Positions 24,975 to 34,209 of a DNA stretch of 64,000 nt are shown here, one piece after another. The stretch comes from Companilactobacillus huachuanensis. GTDB taxonomy: Bacteria; Bacillota; Bacilli; Lactobacillales; Lactobacillaceae. Made by a program: the position numbers and the translations under genes. Where the stretch lies: assembly GCF_005404815.1 (NCBI RefSeq), contig NZ_BJDF01000001.1:50528-114527 (forward strand), in the 5' to 3' direction. Below the pieces are notes generated by a model, which was not told the DNA's origin, did not search any database, and was given only the letters and a program-made list of their open reading frames with translations. The stretch's first letter is position 1, and the number at the start of each line of letters is the position of its first letter.

Positions 24975-26723
24975 ATGCAAGTTATTATTGATAAACTGGA
25001 AAAACATCAAAAGTTCTTTGATAAAATTTCCAAAAATATTTATCTAATGGCTATCAAAGACGGATTCTTAGCAGCAATGCCAATTATCTTGTTCTCAAGT
25101 ATTTTTATTCTATTAACATCTGTTTTGCCACTAATCGGAATTAACTTACCGGGTGGATTGAACGATTGGTTTAATAAAATTTATAACTACACTATGGGGT
25201 TTGTTGGTTTATATGTTTCGGGGACAACTGCTAAAGCCTTAACTGGTTCAATGAATCAACGGATCAAGGGTGGCCGCTTTATTAACGGAACATCAACAAT
25301 GATGGCTGCGATGTGTGGATTCATGTTGCTAGCTATCGGAACTACAAAAGGTGGAGCCTATATCGGTGACTACTTTGGTACAAAAGGTATTTTGTCATCA
25401 TTCGTATCTGCTTTTATCACTGTTCACATGTACAAGTTCTGTGTTGAAAGAGATATTACTATTAAGATGCCTAAGGAAGTTCCAGGTGCCATTTCACAAA
25501 ACTTCCGTGATATCTTCCCATTCTCATTTTCAGTTCTTGTTATGGGCGTTATTGATGTAGCTGTTCGTTCATGGCTACACGTTCCATTCAGTGCAATGCT
25601 TGCTACTTTGATTGCTCCTATCTTTAAAGGTGCTGAAACATATTGGGGTATGGCATTTATCTGGTTCCTTATTCCATTGTTCTGGTTCATGGGTATCCAC
25701 GGACCTTCAGTTGTAAAACCTGCTATTACCGCTGCTCTATACGGAAATACAACTGCTAACTTGGCCTTGTTCAAGGCTGGTAATTTCCCATACCACTCAC
25801 TAACAGAAAATTTTGGTAACTTCATTGGTGAACTTGGTGGTACTGGTGCTACATTCGTTGTTCCATTTATCTTTATGTTCTTAATGAAATCCAAACAATT
25901 GAAGGCCATTGGTAAGGCTTCGTTTATTCCAGTAATGTTTGCCGTCAACGAACCACTATTGTTCGGTGCTCCAATTATTTTGAATCCTTACTTCTTCATT
26001 CCATTCGTCTTATCACCAGTTGTTAACGTTGTAATTGGTAAGATGTTCATTGATTTACTTCATATGAGAGGGTTTATGTATATCTTGTCATGGGCATTGC
26101 CAGGGCCTATTGGTGCCTTCTTAGATACACAAATGCAACCTATTTCATTACTATTAGTCGCAGTTTTATTAGCTCTTGATACATTGATCTACTTACCATT
26201 CTGTAGAGCATACGATGCTTCACTTGTTAAACAAGAGGCAGAAGTTGATGCCGCTGAAGGTGCTACTGATGATGCTGTTGAAACAGTTGGTGCCGACGTT
26301 GCTATGCCTGTTACTGCTTCAGAAGAAACACCAGCTACAGCTACAACTGAAGAAATAAATGATTCTGATCCATCACTTGCTAAAAAATTAACCCATCAAG
26401 TTAAAGTTCTTGTTCTTTGTGCCGGAGGTGGAACAAGTGAACAACTTGCTAATGCCTTGATGGAAGGTGCTGAAAAGTATGATGTTCCGATTGTTGCTAG
26501 TGCTGGAGCATATGGATCACATCACGATATTCTTCCAAATTATGATTTAGTTGTATTAGCCCCTCAAGTTAGAACATATTATGATGATTTGAAAGCTGAT
26601 ACTGATCGTTTAGGTATTCAGTTAGTAGCTACAAAAGGTCAACAATATATTGCATTAACACGTGACTCTAAAAAAGCGTTGGATTTTGTAATGGAAAATT
26701 TGAATAAAAAAACGGATGATTAG
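24975..26723 (+). CDS. lacE: PTS lactose-specific EIICB
   Basis: 582 residues. The N-terminal EIIC domain (about 1-420) has some ten hydrophobic segments and the HGPSVVKPAITAALYGN segment typical of the lactose/cellobiose family. An acidic, Ala-rich linker (about 425-465) leads to the EIIB domain with the phosphorylated Cys in VLCAGGGTS (about residue 480). It takes up and phosphorylates lactose with LacF. AAGGGG precedes the ATG. Its own RAT site lies upstream. Confidence 0.92.
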   Translation: MQVIIDKLEKHQKFFDKISKNIYLMAIKDGFLAAMPIILFSSIFILLTSVLPLIGINLPGGLNDWFNKIYNYTMGFVGLYVSGTTAKALTGSMNQRIKGGRFINGTSTMMAAMCGFMLLAIGTTKGGAYIGDYFGTKGILSSFVSAFITVHMYKFCVERDITIKMPKEVPGAISQNFRDIFPFSFSVLVMGVIDVAVRSWLHVPFSAMLATLIAPIFKGAETYWGMAFIWFLIPLFWFMGIHGPSVVKPAITAALYGNTTANLALFKAGNFPYHSLTENFGNFIGELGGTGATFVVPFIFMFLMKSKQLKAIGKASFIPVMFAVNEPLLFGAPIILNPYFFIPFVLSPVVNVVIGKMFIDLLHMRGFMYILSWALPGPIGAFLDTQMQPISLLLVAVLLALDTLIYLPFCRAYDASLVKQEAEVDAAEGATDDAVETVGADVAMPVTASEETPATATTEEINDSDPSLAKKLTHQVKVLVLCAGGGTSEQLANALMEGAEKYDVPIVASAGAYGSHHDILPNYDLVVLAPQVRTYYDDLKADTDRLGIQLVATKGQQYIALTRDSKKALDFVMENLNKKTDD

Positions 26724-26725
26724 CC

Positions 26726-26950
26726 ATGCTAAAGACAATCTTTACAGCCCAACATATTTTTTCAATTATCTTTATTATTGCCGCATATTTTCAATTTCGT
26801 TTTTCTAGAAACTATAAGAAAACGATGATGAAACGTGGGACCTCAGGTCCAGCAACGTTTGGTGCCTCAATGATGGTTGGTAATTATGCGGTAGTTGTAA
26901 CGCTATTGATTGTAGCAATCTCCTTATTGATTGGACCGCTAAGTCATTAA
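26726..26950 (+). CDS. Small two-TM membrane protein at the end of the lac operon
   Basis: 74 residues, with helices at about 8-26 and 50-70 separated by a basic loop (RNYKKTMMKRGT). It begins 3 bp after the lacE stop and ends at the operon terminator. I do not recognise the family. Its place suggests an accessory to the lactose permease, which is inference. Confidence 0.6.
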   Translation: MLKTIFTAQHIFSIIFIIAAYFQFRFSRNYKKTMMKRGTSGPATFGASMMVGNYAVVVTLLIVAISLLIGPLSH

Positions 26951-26984
26951 AAAATTCCGATAGAAATTTTCTATCGGAATTTTT

Positions 26985-26987
<3 letters not shown>
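26948..26987. terminator. Bidirectional terminator between lac operon and sulfur gene
   Basis: AAATTCCGATAGAAA pairs with TTTCTATCGGAATTT, flanked by A and T tracts, between convergent genes. Confidence 0.85.
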
Positions 26988-28299
<1,312 letters not shown>

Positions 28300-28368
28300 T
28301 GTCCTGACCTCCAAGTAATTGATGAATTGAGAATATATTAATTTATTTATTTTGTCAAATAATTTTTT

Positions 28369-29028
28369 CTAATCGAGTAGTTGATTGTAACTAGTAACTT
28401 TATTTTCACCGTTATCACGTGTCATCATTGTTAAACTAGAGTTTCTAGGACTTACCGTTACATCAAAATTTCCATCGTTATAACGGTCAGTGATTGAGCG
28501 AATCGTTGTTCCGTGTGAAACTAAGAGAATTTTATCACCATCGTTTGCAATTTCATCGATTTTGTCGAATCCTGTGTTGACACGACTCCAATATTCCTCA
28601 GCGTTTTCGGCATCGTGGAAGGGATCAGCCTCTTTCATGAAATCTTTGGTGGCATCCATACCATATTTAGCAATAATTTCAGCAAAAGTCTTAGCACCGT
28701 GAGGTTCACCAACCATAAACCATGCTTCTGGAGAATTCATACCCTCATAATAACCGTAGAATTCTTCACGAAATTCCATCAATTTTTGAGGCGTGATTTT
28801 AGCGTGGTTGATATTTTTATCTACAATTAATTTGCAAGTATCGATTGCTCGTCTAGCATCAGAAGAAAAGGCTGCTGCAAAGTCGACATCTTTCAAGGAA
28901 TTTGCAGCTTTCTTAGCAACTTCGACTCCTTCAGGGGCAAGGGGAGTATCGGACCAACCTTGCATCTTATTGTATTTGTTAAACCAAGTACGTCCATGAC
29001 GAACTAAGTAAATTTGGTATTTTGCCAT
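28369..29028 (-). CDS. Histidine phosphatase (phosphoglycerate-mutase superfamily)
   Basis: 219 residues. The phosphorylated His is in LVRHGRTWFNKYNKMQGWSDTPL (His11), and the second catalytic His in LLVSHGTTIRS (about 175). The EFREEFYGYYEG segment supplies the acid residue region. The superfamily includes cofactor-dependent phosphoglycerate mutases and many small phosphatases; the short C-terminus points to a phosphatase. It is a tandem paralogue of the next gene upstream, 85 bp apart. GAGGAG precedes the ATG. Confidence 0.83.
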   Translation of the reverse strand: MAKYQIYLVRHGRTWFNKYNKMQGWSDTPLAPEGVEVAKKAANSLKDVDFAAAFSSDARRAIDTCKLIVDKNINHAKITPQKLMEFREEFYGYYEGMNSPEAWFMVGEPHGAKTFAEIIAKYGMDATKDFMKEADPFHDAENAEEYWSRVNTGFDKIDEIANDGDKILLVSHGTTIRSITDRYNDGNFDVTVSPRNSSLTMMTRDNGENKVTSYNQLLD

Positions 29029-29113
29029 TATTAAAAACTCCTCATCAATATGTGTAATTCAAGTGTAACTCACTCATCCGCAAGTCGAAATGTTGTTTTG
29101 ACGATTCCTCAAA

Positions 29114-29770
29114 TTAATCATTAATCAAAGATTGATTATATTTAGTTACCTTATTAATGCCATTGTCGCGCTCCATGATGGTCAAACTGGCATTGGCAGG
29201 AATATCATCAACTTTTAAATTAGCGGTCTTATAACGAATGGCAAAGCCCAAAATAGTGATACTGTGGGTTACCAAGAGAATTTTGTCGCCATCATGAGCG
29301 ATTCGGTCAATTTTTTTGAATCCTCTTTCGATTCGACTCCAATACTCTTCGGCACTTTCGGCATCATGCAATGGGTCAGCCTCTTTAGCGAAATCCATTG
29401 TGGCATCGAAACCATATTTCTTAACGATATCAGTAAATGTTCGAGCTTGATGAGGTTTGCCGATTGCGAACCATGATTCATCAATACTGCGACCTTCAAA
29501 ATAGCCATAGAATTGTTCTCTAAATTCCGATAATTCTTGGGGAACCAAATCGTTTTTATTTCTTCTAGTAATGATACGAGTTGTATCGACTGCACGCTTC
29601 ATATCTGAAGTCATAGCGGCCGCAAAATCAACGCTTTTTAACGATTCCGCGGCTTTTTGAGCAACAGCGACACCATCAGTGGTCAAGGGAGTATCGGACC
29701 AACCTTGCATTTTTTCATATTCGTTGTACCAAGTTTTACCGTGTCTTACTAAATAAATTTGATATGCCAT
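29114..29770 (-). CDS. Histidine phosphatase, paralogue
   Basis: 218 residues, closely similar to the neighbouring 28369-29028 product: LVRHGKTWYNEYEKMQGWSDTPL near the start (His10), SEFREQFYGYFEG, and LLVTHSITI with the second His. The RHG motif is complete. The Ser-His-Gly of the paralogue's second motif is Thr-His-Ser here, so specificity may differ. The two genes probably arose by tandem duplication. AGGCGC/GGGAGG-like sequence lies before the ATG. Confidence 0.83.
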   Translation of the reverse strand: MAYQIYLVRHGKTWYNEYEKMQGWSDTPLTTDGVAVAQKAAESLKSVDFAAAMTSDMKRAVDTTRIITRRNKNDLVPQELSEFREQFYGYFEGRSIDESWFAIGKPHQARTFTDIVKKYGFDATMDFAKEADPLHDAESAEEYWSRIERGFKKIDRIAHDGDKILLVTHSITILGFAIRYKTANLKVDDIPANASLTIMERDNGINKVTKYNQSLIND

Positions 29771-29881
29771 AATTAGCGCCTCCCAGCACGATAAGTTTAC
29801 TATATTAGGAGCTTATCTTTGGTTATTTTGCTTATGATTATGTAAAGTGAAGATGTCGATATAATTTGGAGGTATTAATTT

Positions 29882-30502
29882 ATGAAAGTAGCAGTTATTG
29901 GAGCAAATGGTAAAGAAGGTTCTTTGATCGTCAAAGAAGCTTTAGGTAGAAATTTGGATGTGACCTCAATCGTTCGTGATGCTAAGAAATCACCAACTGA
30001 TAAGTATCTAGTGAGAGATATTTACAGTTTACAAACCGAGGATATCAAGGATTTTGACATCTTAGTTGACGCATTAGGATTCTTTGGACCTGCTGTTAAA
30101 GAATACGTTCCTGCAACAGAACACTTGATTAAAATTATCGGTGATTCGAAAGTTAGATTATTGGTTGTTGGTGGTGCAGGCTCACTATATGTTGATAAGG
30201 CCCATACAGCAAAACTTTACCAACAGGCTGATTTTCCTGACGCTGTTAAACCCTTGAGTGAAGAAATGGGCAAGTCGTTGGATATTTTGCGTGAAAGTAA
30301 GATTGATTGGACGTTTATCAGTCCCGCGGCCGATTTCCAAGCCTCAGGAGATCGAACTGGTAAATATGTTTTAGCTGGTGAAGAGTTAACTTTTGACGAT
30401 AATGGAAAAAGTGAAATTAGTTACGCTGATTTTGCGATTGCTATGGTTGATGAAATTGTTGCTGACAAGCACTCCAAAGAGCGTATTAGTGTAAGGTGGT
30501 AA
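29882..30502 (+). CDS. NAD(P)-binding NmrA/SDR-like protein
   Basis: 206 residues. A Rossmann GANGKEGSLIVKEA (about 7-20) binds the dinucleotide phosphates, followed by a short atypical SDR fold (SIVRD, VDALGFFGP, LLVVGGAGSLYV). These are marks of the NADH-flavin reductase/NmrA-like group. GGAGG precedes the ATG. It is followed after 4 bp by a flavodoxin gene, so the pair may form a small electron-transfer unit. Substrate unknown. Confidence 0.8.
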   Translation: MKVAVIGANGKEGSLIVKEALGRNLDVTSIVRDAKKSPTDKYLVRDIYSLQTEDIKDFDILVDALGFFGPAVKEYVPATEHLIKIIGDSKVRLLVVGGAGSLYVDKAHTAKLYQQADFPDAVKPLSEEMGKSLDILRESKIDWTFISPAADFQASGDRTGKYVLAGEELTFDDNGKSEISYADFAIAMVDEIVADKHSKERISVRW

Positions 30503-30506
30503 TTAA

Positions 30507-30947
30507 ATGAAAATTCTTTTAACGTATACAAGTATGACTGGCCGCAATGAAAAAATTGCTAAATATTTGGCCGATTATTTGAAAGAAAAGGGTGCCGATG
30601 TCGATTTGCAAGAAATTATCGATACCGATGCCTTTGGATTGTCCGATTATGACGCCGTGATTGTAGAAACTTATACATATCACGACGGCGAAGTTCCCGA
30701 TGAAGCACAGGATTTCTATGAAGATTTAGCCGATGTCGATTTGGAAAGAACTAAGTTTGCGGTACTAGGTTCTAGTTCCAAGAAACACATTCATTTTGGA
30801 CGTGCAGTTGATTATTTCACGATGCAACTGAATTCCAGCAATGGTGAGCAGGTTAGCGATTCTGTGAAGATTGATCAAGATACAGATGAAGATGATTTCA
30901 AACGGGTTAAAGATTTAGGTGATCGGGTTTTGAAGAGTTTGGAATAA
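30507..30947 (+). CDS. Flavodoxin
   Basis: 146 residues with the FMN phosphate loop TSMTGRNEKIAKYL at about 8-21, an acidic surface, and the late loop LGSSSKKHIHFGRAVDYF. The usual aromatic contact at the 50s loop is seen as VETYTYHDGEVPDE. It carries electrons as a low-potential FMN protein. It is translationally close (4 bp) to the upstream NAD(P)-binding protein. A strong terminator follows. Confidence 0.87.
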   Translation: MKILLTYTSMTGRNEKIAKYLADYLKEKGADVDLQEIIDTDAFGLSDYDAVIVETYTYHDGEVPDEAQDFYEDLADVDLERTKFAVLGSSSKKHIHFGRAVDYFTMQLNSSNGEQVSDSVKIDQDTDEDDFKRVKDLGDRVLKSLE

Positions 30948-31003
30948 AAATAAGCTATCGCATGAACATCCGTTGATGGATTGTTCTGTGATAGCTTATT
31001 TTT
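30946..31003 (+). terminator. Intrinsic terminator after flavodoxin
   Basis: AAATAAGCTATC and GATAGCTTATTT form the outer stem, with the loop holding a second weak pairing, and T-run to 31003. Confidence 0.8.
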
Positions 31004-31004
31004 T

Positions 31005-31039
31005 GATTATAAGTAACTGAGATGACATACTACTAAAAC
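31005..31039 (-). repeat. Orphan CRISPR repeat
   Basis: 31010-31039 matches the last 30 bases of the array repeat with one mismatch, while the five-base outer end is degraded. It lies 155 bp beyond the degenerate end of the array. The intervening sequence 31040-31194 shows no further repeats, so this is probably the stranded end of an older, longer array. Confidence 0.7.
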
Positions 31040-31194
31040 TACTCCTTCACCGTACACTGATCTAATTTGCATAGATCAAAATACTTGTGTTAAAGATATA
31101 TTTACCATGATAACATGGAAAACCATTGATGTATTGGAAAGAGGGATAACCTTAATTCTAAAAGATATAAAATATTTATTCAGTTTCATTAGTT

Positions 31195-32152
31195 AGCGTG
31201 TGGGTAACTAGGATGGCTTACTTCTAAAACTTAATATAAGCCAGCAACTTGAGCAGTAGGTTCTTAAGTAACTGAGATGACATACTTCTAAAACGCCTCA
31301 TCAACTTATTTCTACGAGAAGGTGGGTTCTTAAGTAACTGAGATGACATACTTCTAAAACTAGATGGTTTAGATAAATATATTACTGATAGGTTCTTAAG
31401 TAACTGAGATGACATACTTCTAAAACTCAAGACTTGAAGCAATCAGATTGTAATCAGGTTCTTAAGTAACTGAGATGACATACTTCTAAAACGTACTTAT
31501 AGCGGTGTCGTGCAGAATTGTGGGTTCTTAAGTAACTGAGATGACATACTTCTAAAACTTGACTTCGGGCACATCTACTGTAACGGTAGGTTCTTAAGTA
31601 ACTGAGATGACATACTTCTAAAACTGTAAGTCAAAGCTTTAACACACAAAAATCGGTTCTTAAGTAACTGAGATGACATACTTCTAAAACATCTATCTAA
31701 TGGATCAGACTCATTAGCCAGGTTCTTAAGTAACTGAGATGACATACTTCTAAAACAAACGAAAGGATCAAAAGTGTTGTATCTTTGGTTCTTAAGTAAC
31801 TGAGATGACATACTTCTAAAACTTCTCAATAAAATATCGAACATAGTCTTTAGGTTCTTAAGTAACTGAGATGACATACTTCTAAAACCCAGCATGTTTA
31901 CGTGTGATACGAATATTTGGTTCTTAAGTAACTGAGATGACATACTTCTAAAACTGAAACTCACCGTTGATACATGCCAAAATAGGTTCTTAAGTAACTG
32001 AGATGACATACTTCTAAAACATGTAAACATCTCTACCATTTATATCAAAAGGTTCTTAAGTAACTGAGATGACATACTTCTAAAACATTAGTGGAGGGGG
32101 GTCGCTACATTTTTACGGTTCTTAAGTAACTGAGATGACATACTTCTAAAAC
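31195..32152 (-). CRISPR. Type II-A CRISPR array, 14 full repeats
   Basis: Fourteen 36-bp repeats occur every 66 bp, from 31259 to 32117 (starts), with thirteen 30-bp spacers. A degenerate repeat (31195-31230) and a 28-bp spacer lie at the far end. On the plus strand a repeat begins GGTTCTTAAG and ends CTTCTAAAAC. On the minus strand it begins GTTTTAGAAG, the orientation used with Cas9. The full repeats look identical. The degenerate end marks the oldest side, so new spacers enter next to csn2. Only 20 bases separate the csn2 stop from the first repeat. Confidence 0.97.
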
Positions 32153-32172
32153 CGTTGTTTTTTAATCATCCT

Positions 32173-32877
32173 CTAATAATCAAATCTAACGTGGTCGTTA
32201 TCAATGGAATAAACCTTGATATTAAGGCCATCTTCTTTTAACAACATTGGATACGATTCTAAAGAAACCATTGTTAAGTCAACAGATTTTAGATAACTAT
32301 CAATCTCATTTAATTGATTTAAGTTAAGCAGACGTTCCAAATCATAAAAAACTAGTAACTTTTTGTTAGAAAATTCTGAATAGAAGCCGGTTACGTCCAT
32401 AAGCTTATCACAGTAATTCTGCCATTTGCTAGTATCTACAAAAACTCCTTTAGCCTTTAAAATCTTTTCGAAATTGGCATAGAAATCCAAACTCAAAGGG
32501 ATCGAATACTGAGTAATTGCTTCGAAAACTAGATTATTTAATTCAGAATTTGCTCCTTCAATTTCATCTTTAATAATAGTTGAATTGGCTACCACCTTCT
32601 TTAAAATAATTTTTAATTGTGTAGCTGAATTAATGTCAAAACTATTAAGATCACCAATCAATTCCACATCCTTGATATTTTCATCGAATGGATTTTTCGA
32701 ATCGGTATAAAAATGTAAGATGCGATTAGTGTCATCAGTTAATGTTGCGTGTTTTTTAAGGTCATGAAGTCTGAAAATAAGTTGGGAGAATTCATTTTTG
32801 TTTTGAAAATTGAATAATGTTAAGCCTGATTCTATATCGAATGGTTGGTAAGGGAAAATGGTAATTGAATTTGTCAT
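32173..32877 (-). CDS. csn2: CRISPR adaptation protein Csn2
   Basis: 234 residues; the family is 220-230. It begins with a strand-rich N-terminus (ITIFPYQPFDIESG) and has a long helical middle, as in tetrameric ring-forming Csn2. It binds DNA ends during spacer uptake with Cas1, Cas2 and Cas9. The start overlaps the cas2 stop (ATGA). Its last codons are 20 bp from the first CRISPR repeat, so any array leader lies partly inside this gene. Confidence 0.9.
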   Translation of the reverse strand: MTNSITIFPYQPFDIESGLTLFNFQNKNEFSQLIFRLHDLKKHATLTDDTNRILHFYTDSKNPFDENIKDVELIGDLNSFDINSATQLKIILKKVVANSTIIKDEIEGANSELNNLVFEAITQYSIPLSLDFYANFEKILKAKGVFVDTSKWQNYCDKLMDVTGFYSEFSNKKLLVFYDLERLLNLNQLNEIDSYLKSVDLTMVSLESYPMLLKEDGLNIKVYSIDNDHVRFDY

Positions 32878-33194
32878 ATCACTGTTAACCTCTCAAAGGT
32901 ATTCTCTTCTGAAGTATCCTTTTCTCCAGTTAAAAAATTCATTGAGGCAAATTGTTTTTCAGTGACAATGAGCGACTGCACTAATCCCTTTTTAGGAGCA
33001 TATAAAGATATTTTATTGTTCAATAAATTAGCAGCTTGCCGGTCAATCAAAATGCATGTATAAATGGACTCCTGCATCATAACAAATCCATCTTGGAGTA
33101 ATTTTTTTCGAAACTGTCGATAATTTCTTCTATCCATTGCAGTTAAAGTAGGTAAATCAAACATTATCATTAATCTCAAAGCCCTACACCTCAT
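32874..33194 (-). CDS. cas2: CRISPR integrase subunit Cas2
   Basis: 106 residues. The ferredoxin-like fold starts RLMIMFDLP (first strand with the conserved Asp) and continues with YRQFRKKLLQDGFVMMQESIY and LIVTEKQFASM. The ATG at 33194 gives an N-terminus that aligns in length with Streptococcus Cas2. The reading frame overlaps the end of cas1 by 11 bases and csn2 by 4. Cas2 dimers bridge two Cas1 dimers in the integrase. Confidence 0.92.
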   Translation of the reverse strand: MRCRALRLMIMFDLPTLTAMDRRNYRQFRKKLLQDGFVMMQESIYTCILIDRQAANLLNNKISLYAPKKGLVQSLIVTEKQFASMNFLTGEKDTSEENTFERLTVI

Positions 33195-34058
33195 TTTTAA
33201 ACTCTACCTTACCGATTGCGTCTCGTTGAGAATTCAAAAATGAGAAACAGTCATGAATATATTGAGATAGAGCATTTTTTAAAATAAAAGTCTTATTATT
33301 GTAAGTTACTTCATGGTTGAGGACGTCGACTAATTCTAGTTTGACGTATTCATCAAAATCATAGTCAATTCGTTCCAAGACTTTAGAATCAACAAATTGT
33401 CGAAATGGTTCCATCAAATCGCTAGATAGATTGAAACAGTTTCTTACGCTGTGATGATGAACGCCTAATTGCGTTAAATATCCTTTTGCCGCAACTTCTT
33501 GATTGGTCGCTGATAAAAGGATCGTATACCCGTAATTCAACATAGCATTTACTTTGGAATCAGAACCCTGGTGAAATCCTCATTAAATAGAGCAGGAAAG
33601 TATTTTTTGGCAATCACAGCTTCGCGATTAGTCGAATCATTTGGTTGCATGGATGAATATTCTGTAACAATATCGGAAGTATCCAGGTTTCCTCTTTCCA
33701 TGAGTGCAATTTGATTCTCAATTTTATTTTTAACAATGTATGTCCATAATTCTTGTTTTGAGGTGATACTCCAAGAAATTTGATCTTCAATATTTTGATT
33801 ACGTTGAATATTATTGTAATAACCATTTAATTCAGCACAGGGATTACGATTCTGAGAACAGAAAATAACTTTAATATTATTTTCGATTAGCTGAGAAATC
33901 AAATAGCCAGTAATTACTGATTGCGTGGTGGCAATAACGATACAATTTATTTGGTGAAATGGTATCTGTTTCAAGTCCATATCTGTTTGAATTAATAAAT
34001 GATTGGTCTTGTACGAAAGCTTGGCCTTTTGCGTTATATAAATAGTTCTCCAACCCAT
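33184..34058 (-). pseudogene. cas1: CRISPR integrase Cas1, broken by a one-base frameshift
   Basis: Two overlapping-family ORFs encode halves of Cas1. The first part (start ATG 34058 after TAGGAG) runs to GNEDFTR-like LFNEDFTR and then shifts to VLIPK and stop. The second part continues GSDSKVNAMLNYGYTILLSA in the -1 frame to the end at 33184. Adding one G to the GGG at about 33571 restores one 291-residue protein, the normal length. Glu146 of the catalytic site is in the first half; the His and Glu (VHHHSVRN, LMEPFR) in the second. Either adaptation is inactive or this is a sequencing error. Confidence 0.85.
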
Positions 34059-34075
34059 AATCAATCTCCTAATTG

Positions 34076-34104
34076 TTGAAATTAATATAGAAGTACGATA
34101 GTAT
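34076..34104 (+). promoter_or_regulatory. tracrRNA promoter
   Basis: TTGAAA (34076-34081), a 17-base spacer and TAGTAT (34099-34104). The start of transcription would fall at about 34111, exactly where the anti-repeat begins. Confidence 0.75.
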
Positions 34105-34110
34105 GTAAGT

Positions 34111-34202
34111 GGTTCATAAGTAAATGAGATGACTTACTGAATTAAAATAACATTAATGTTAAATAGCCTCAGGGCCACTCCCGCGTGGGAGTATTTTTTT
34201 TG
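34111..34202 (+). ncRNA. tracrRNA
   Basis: Encoded between cas9 and cas1, on the strand opposite to all cas genes. The anti-repeat begins GGTTCATAAGTAAATGAGAT and runs to about 34147 (GAATTAAAATAA). It pairs with the crRNA repeat with only a few mismatches and a bulge (GAAT against GA) between lower and upper stems, as in type II-A duplexes. The nexus-like hairpin AACAT/ATGTT follows (34149-34160), then GCC/GGC (34166-34175) and a terminator stem ACTCCC/GGGAGT (34177-34192) with T8. Confidence 0.9.
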
Positions 34203-34209
34203 CCCTTTT

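Noticed and set aside
31224-32039. Repetitive protein ORFs on the minus strand at 31224-31442 and 31575-32039
   Set aside because: They are translations of the CRISPR repeats (66 bp is a multiple of three), not genes.
33184-34058. Programmed frameshifting in cas1
   Set aside because: No slippery heptamer with a downstream stimulator is evident, and cas1 genes are not known to use it; deletion of one G is simpler.
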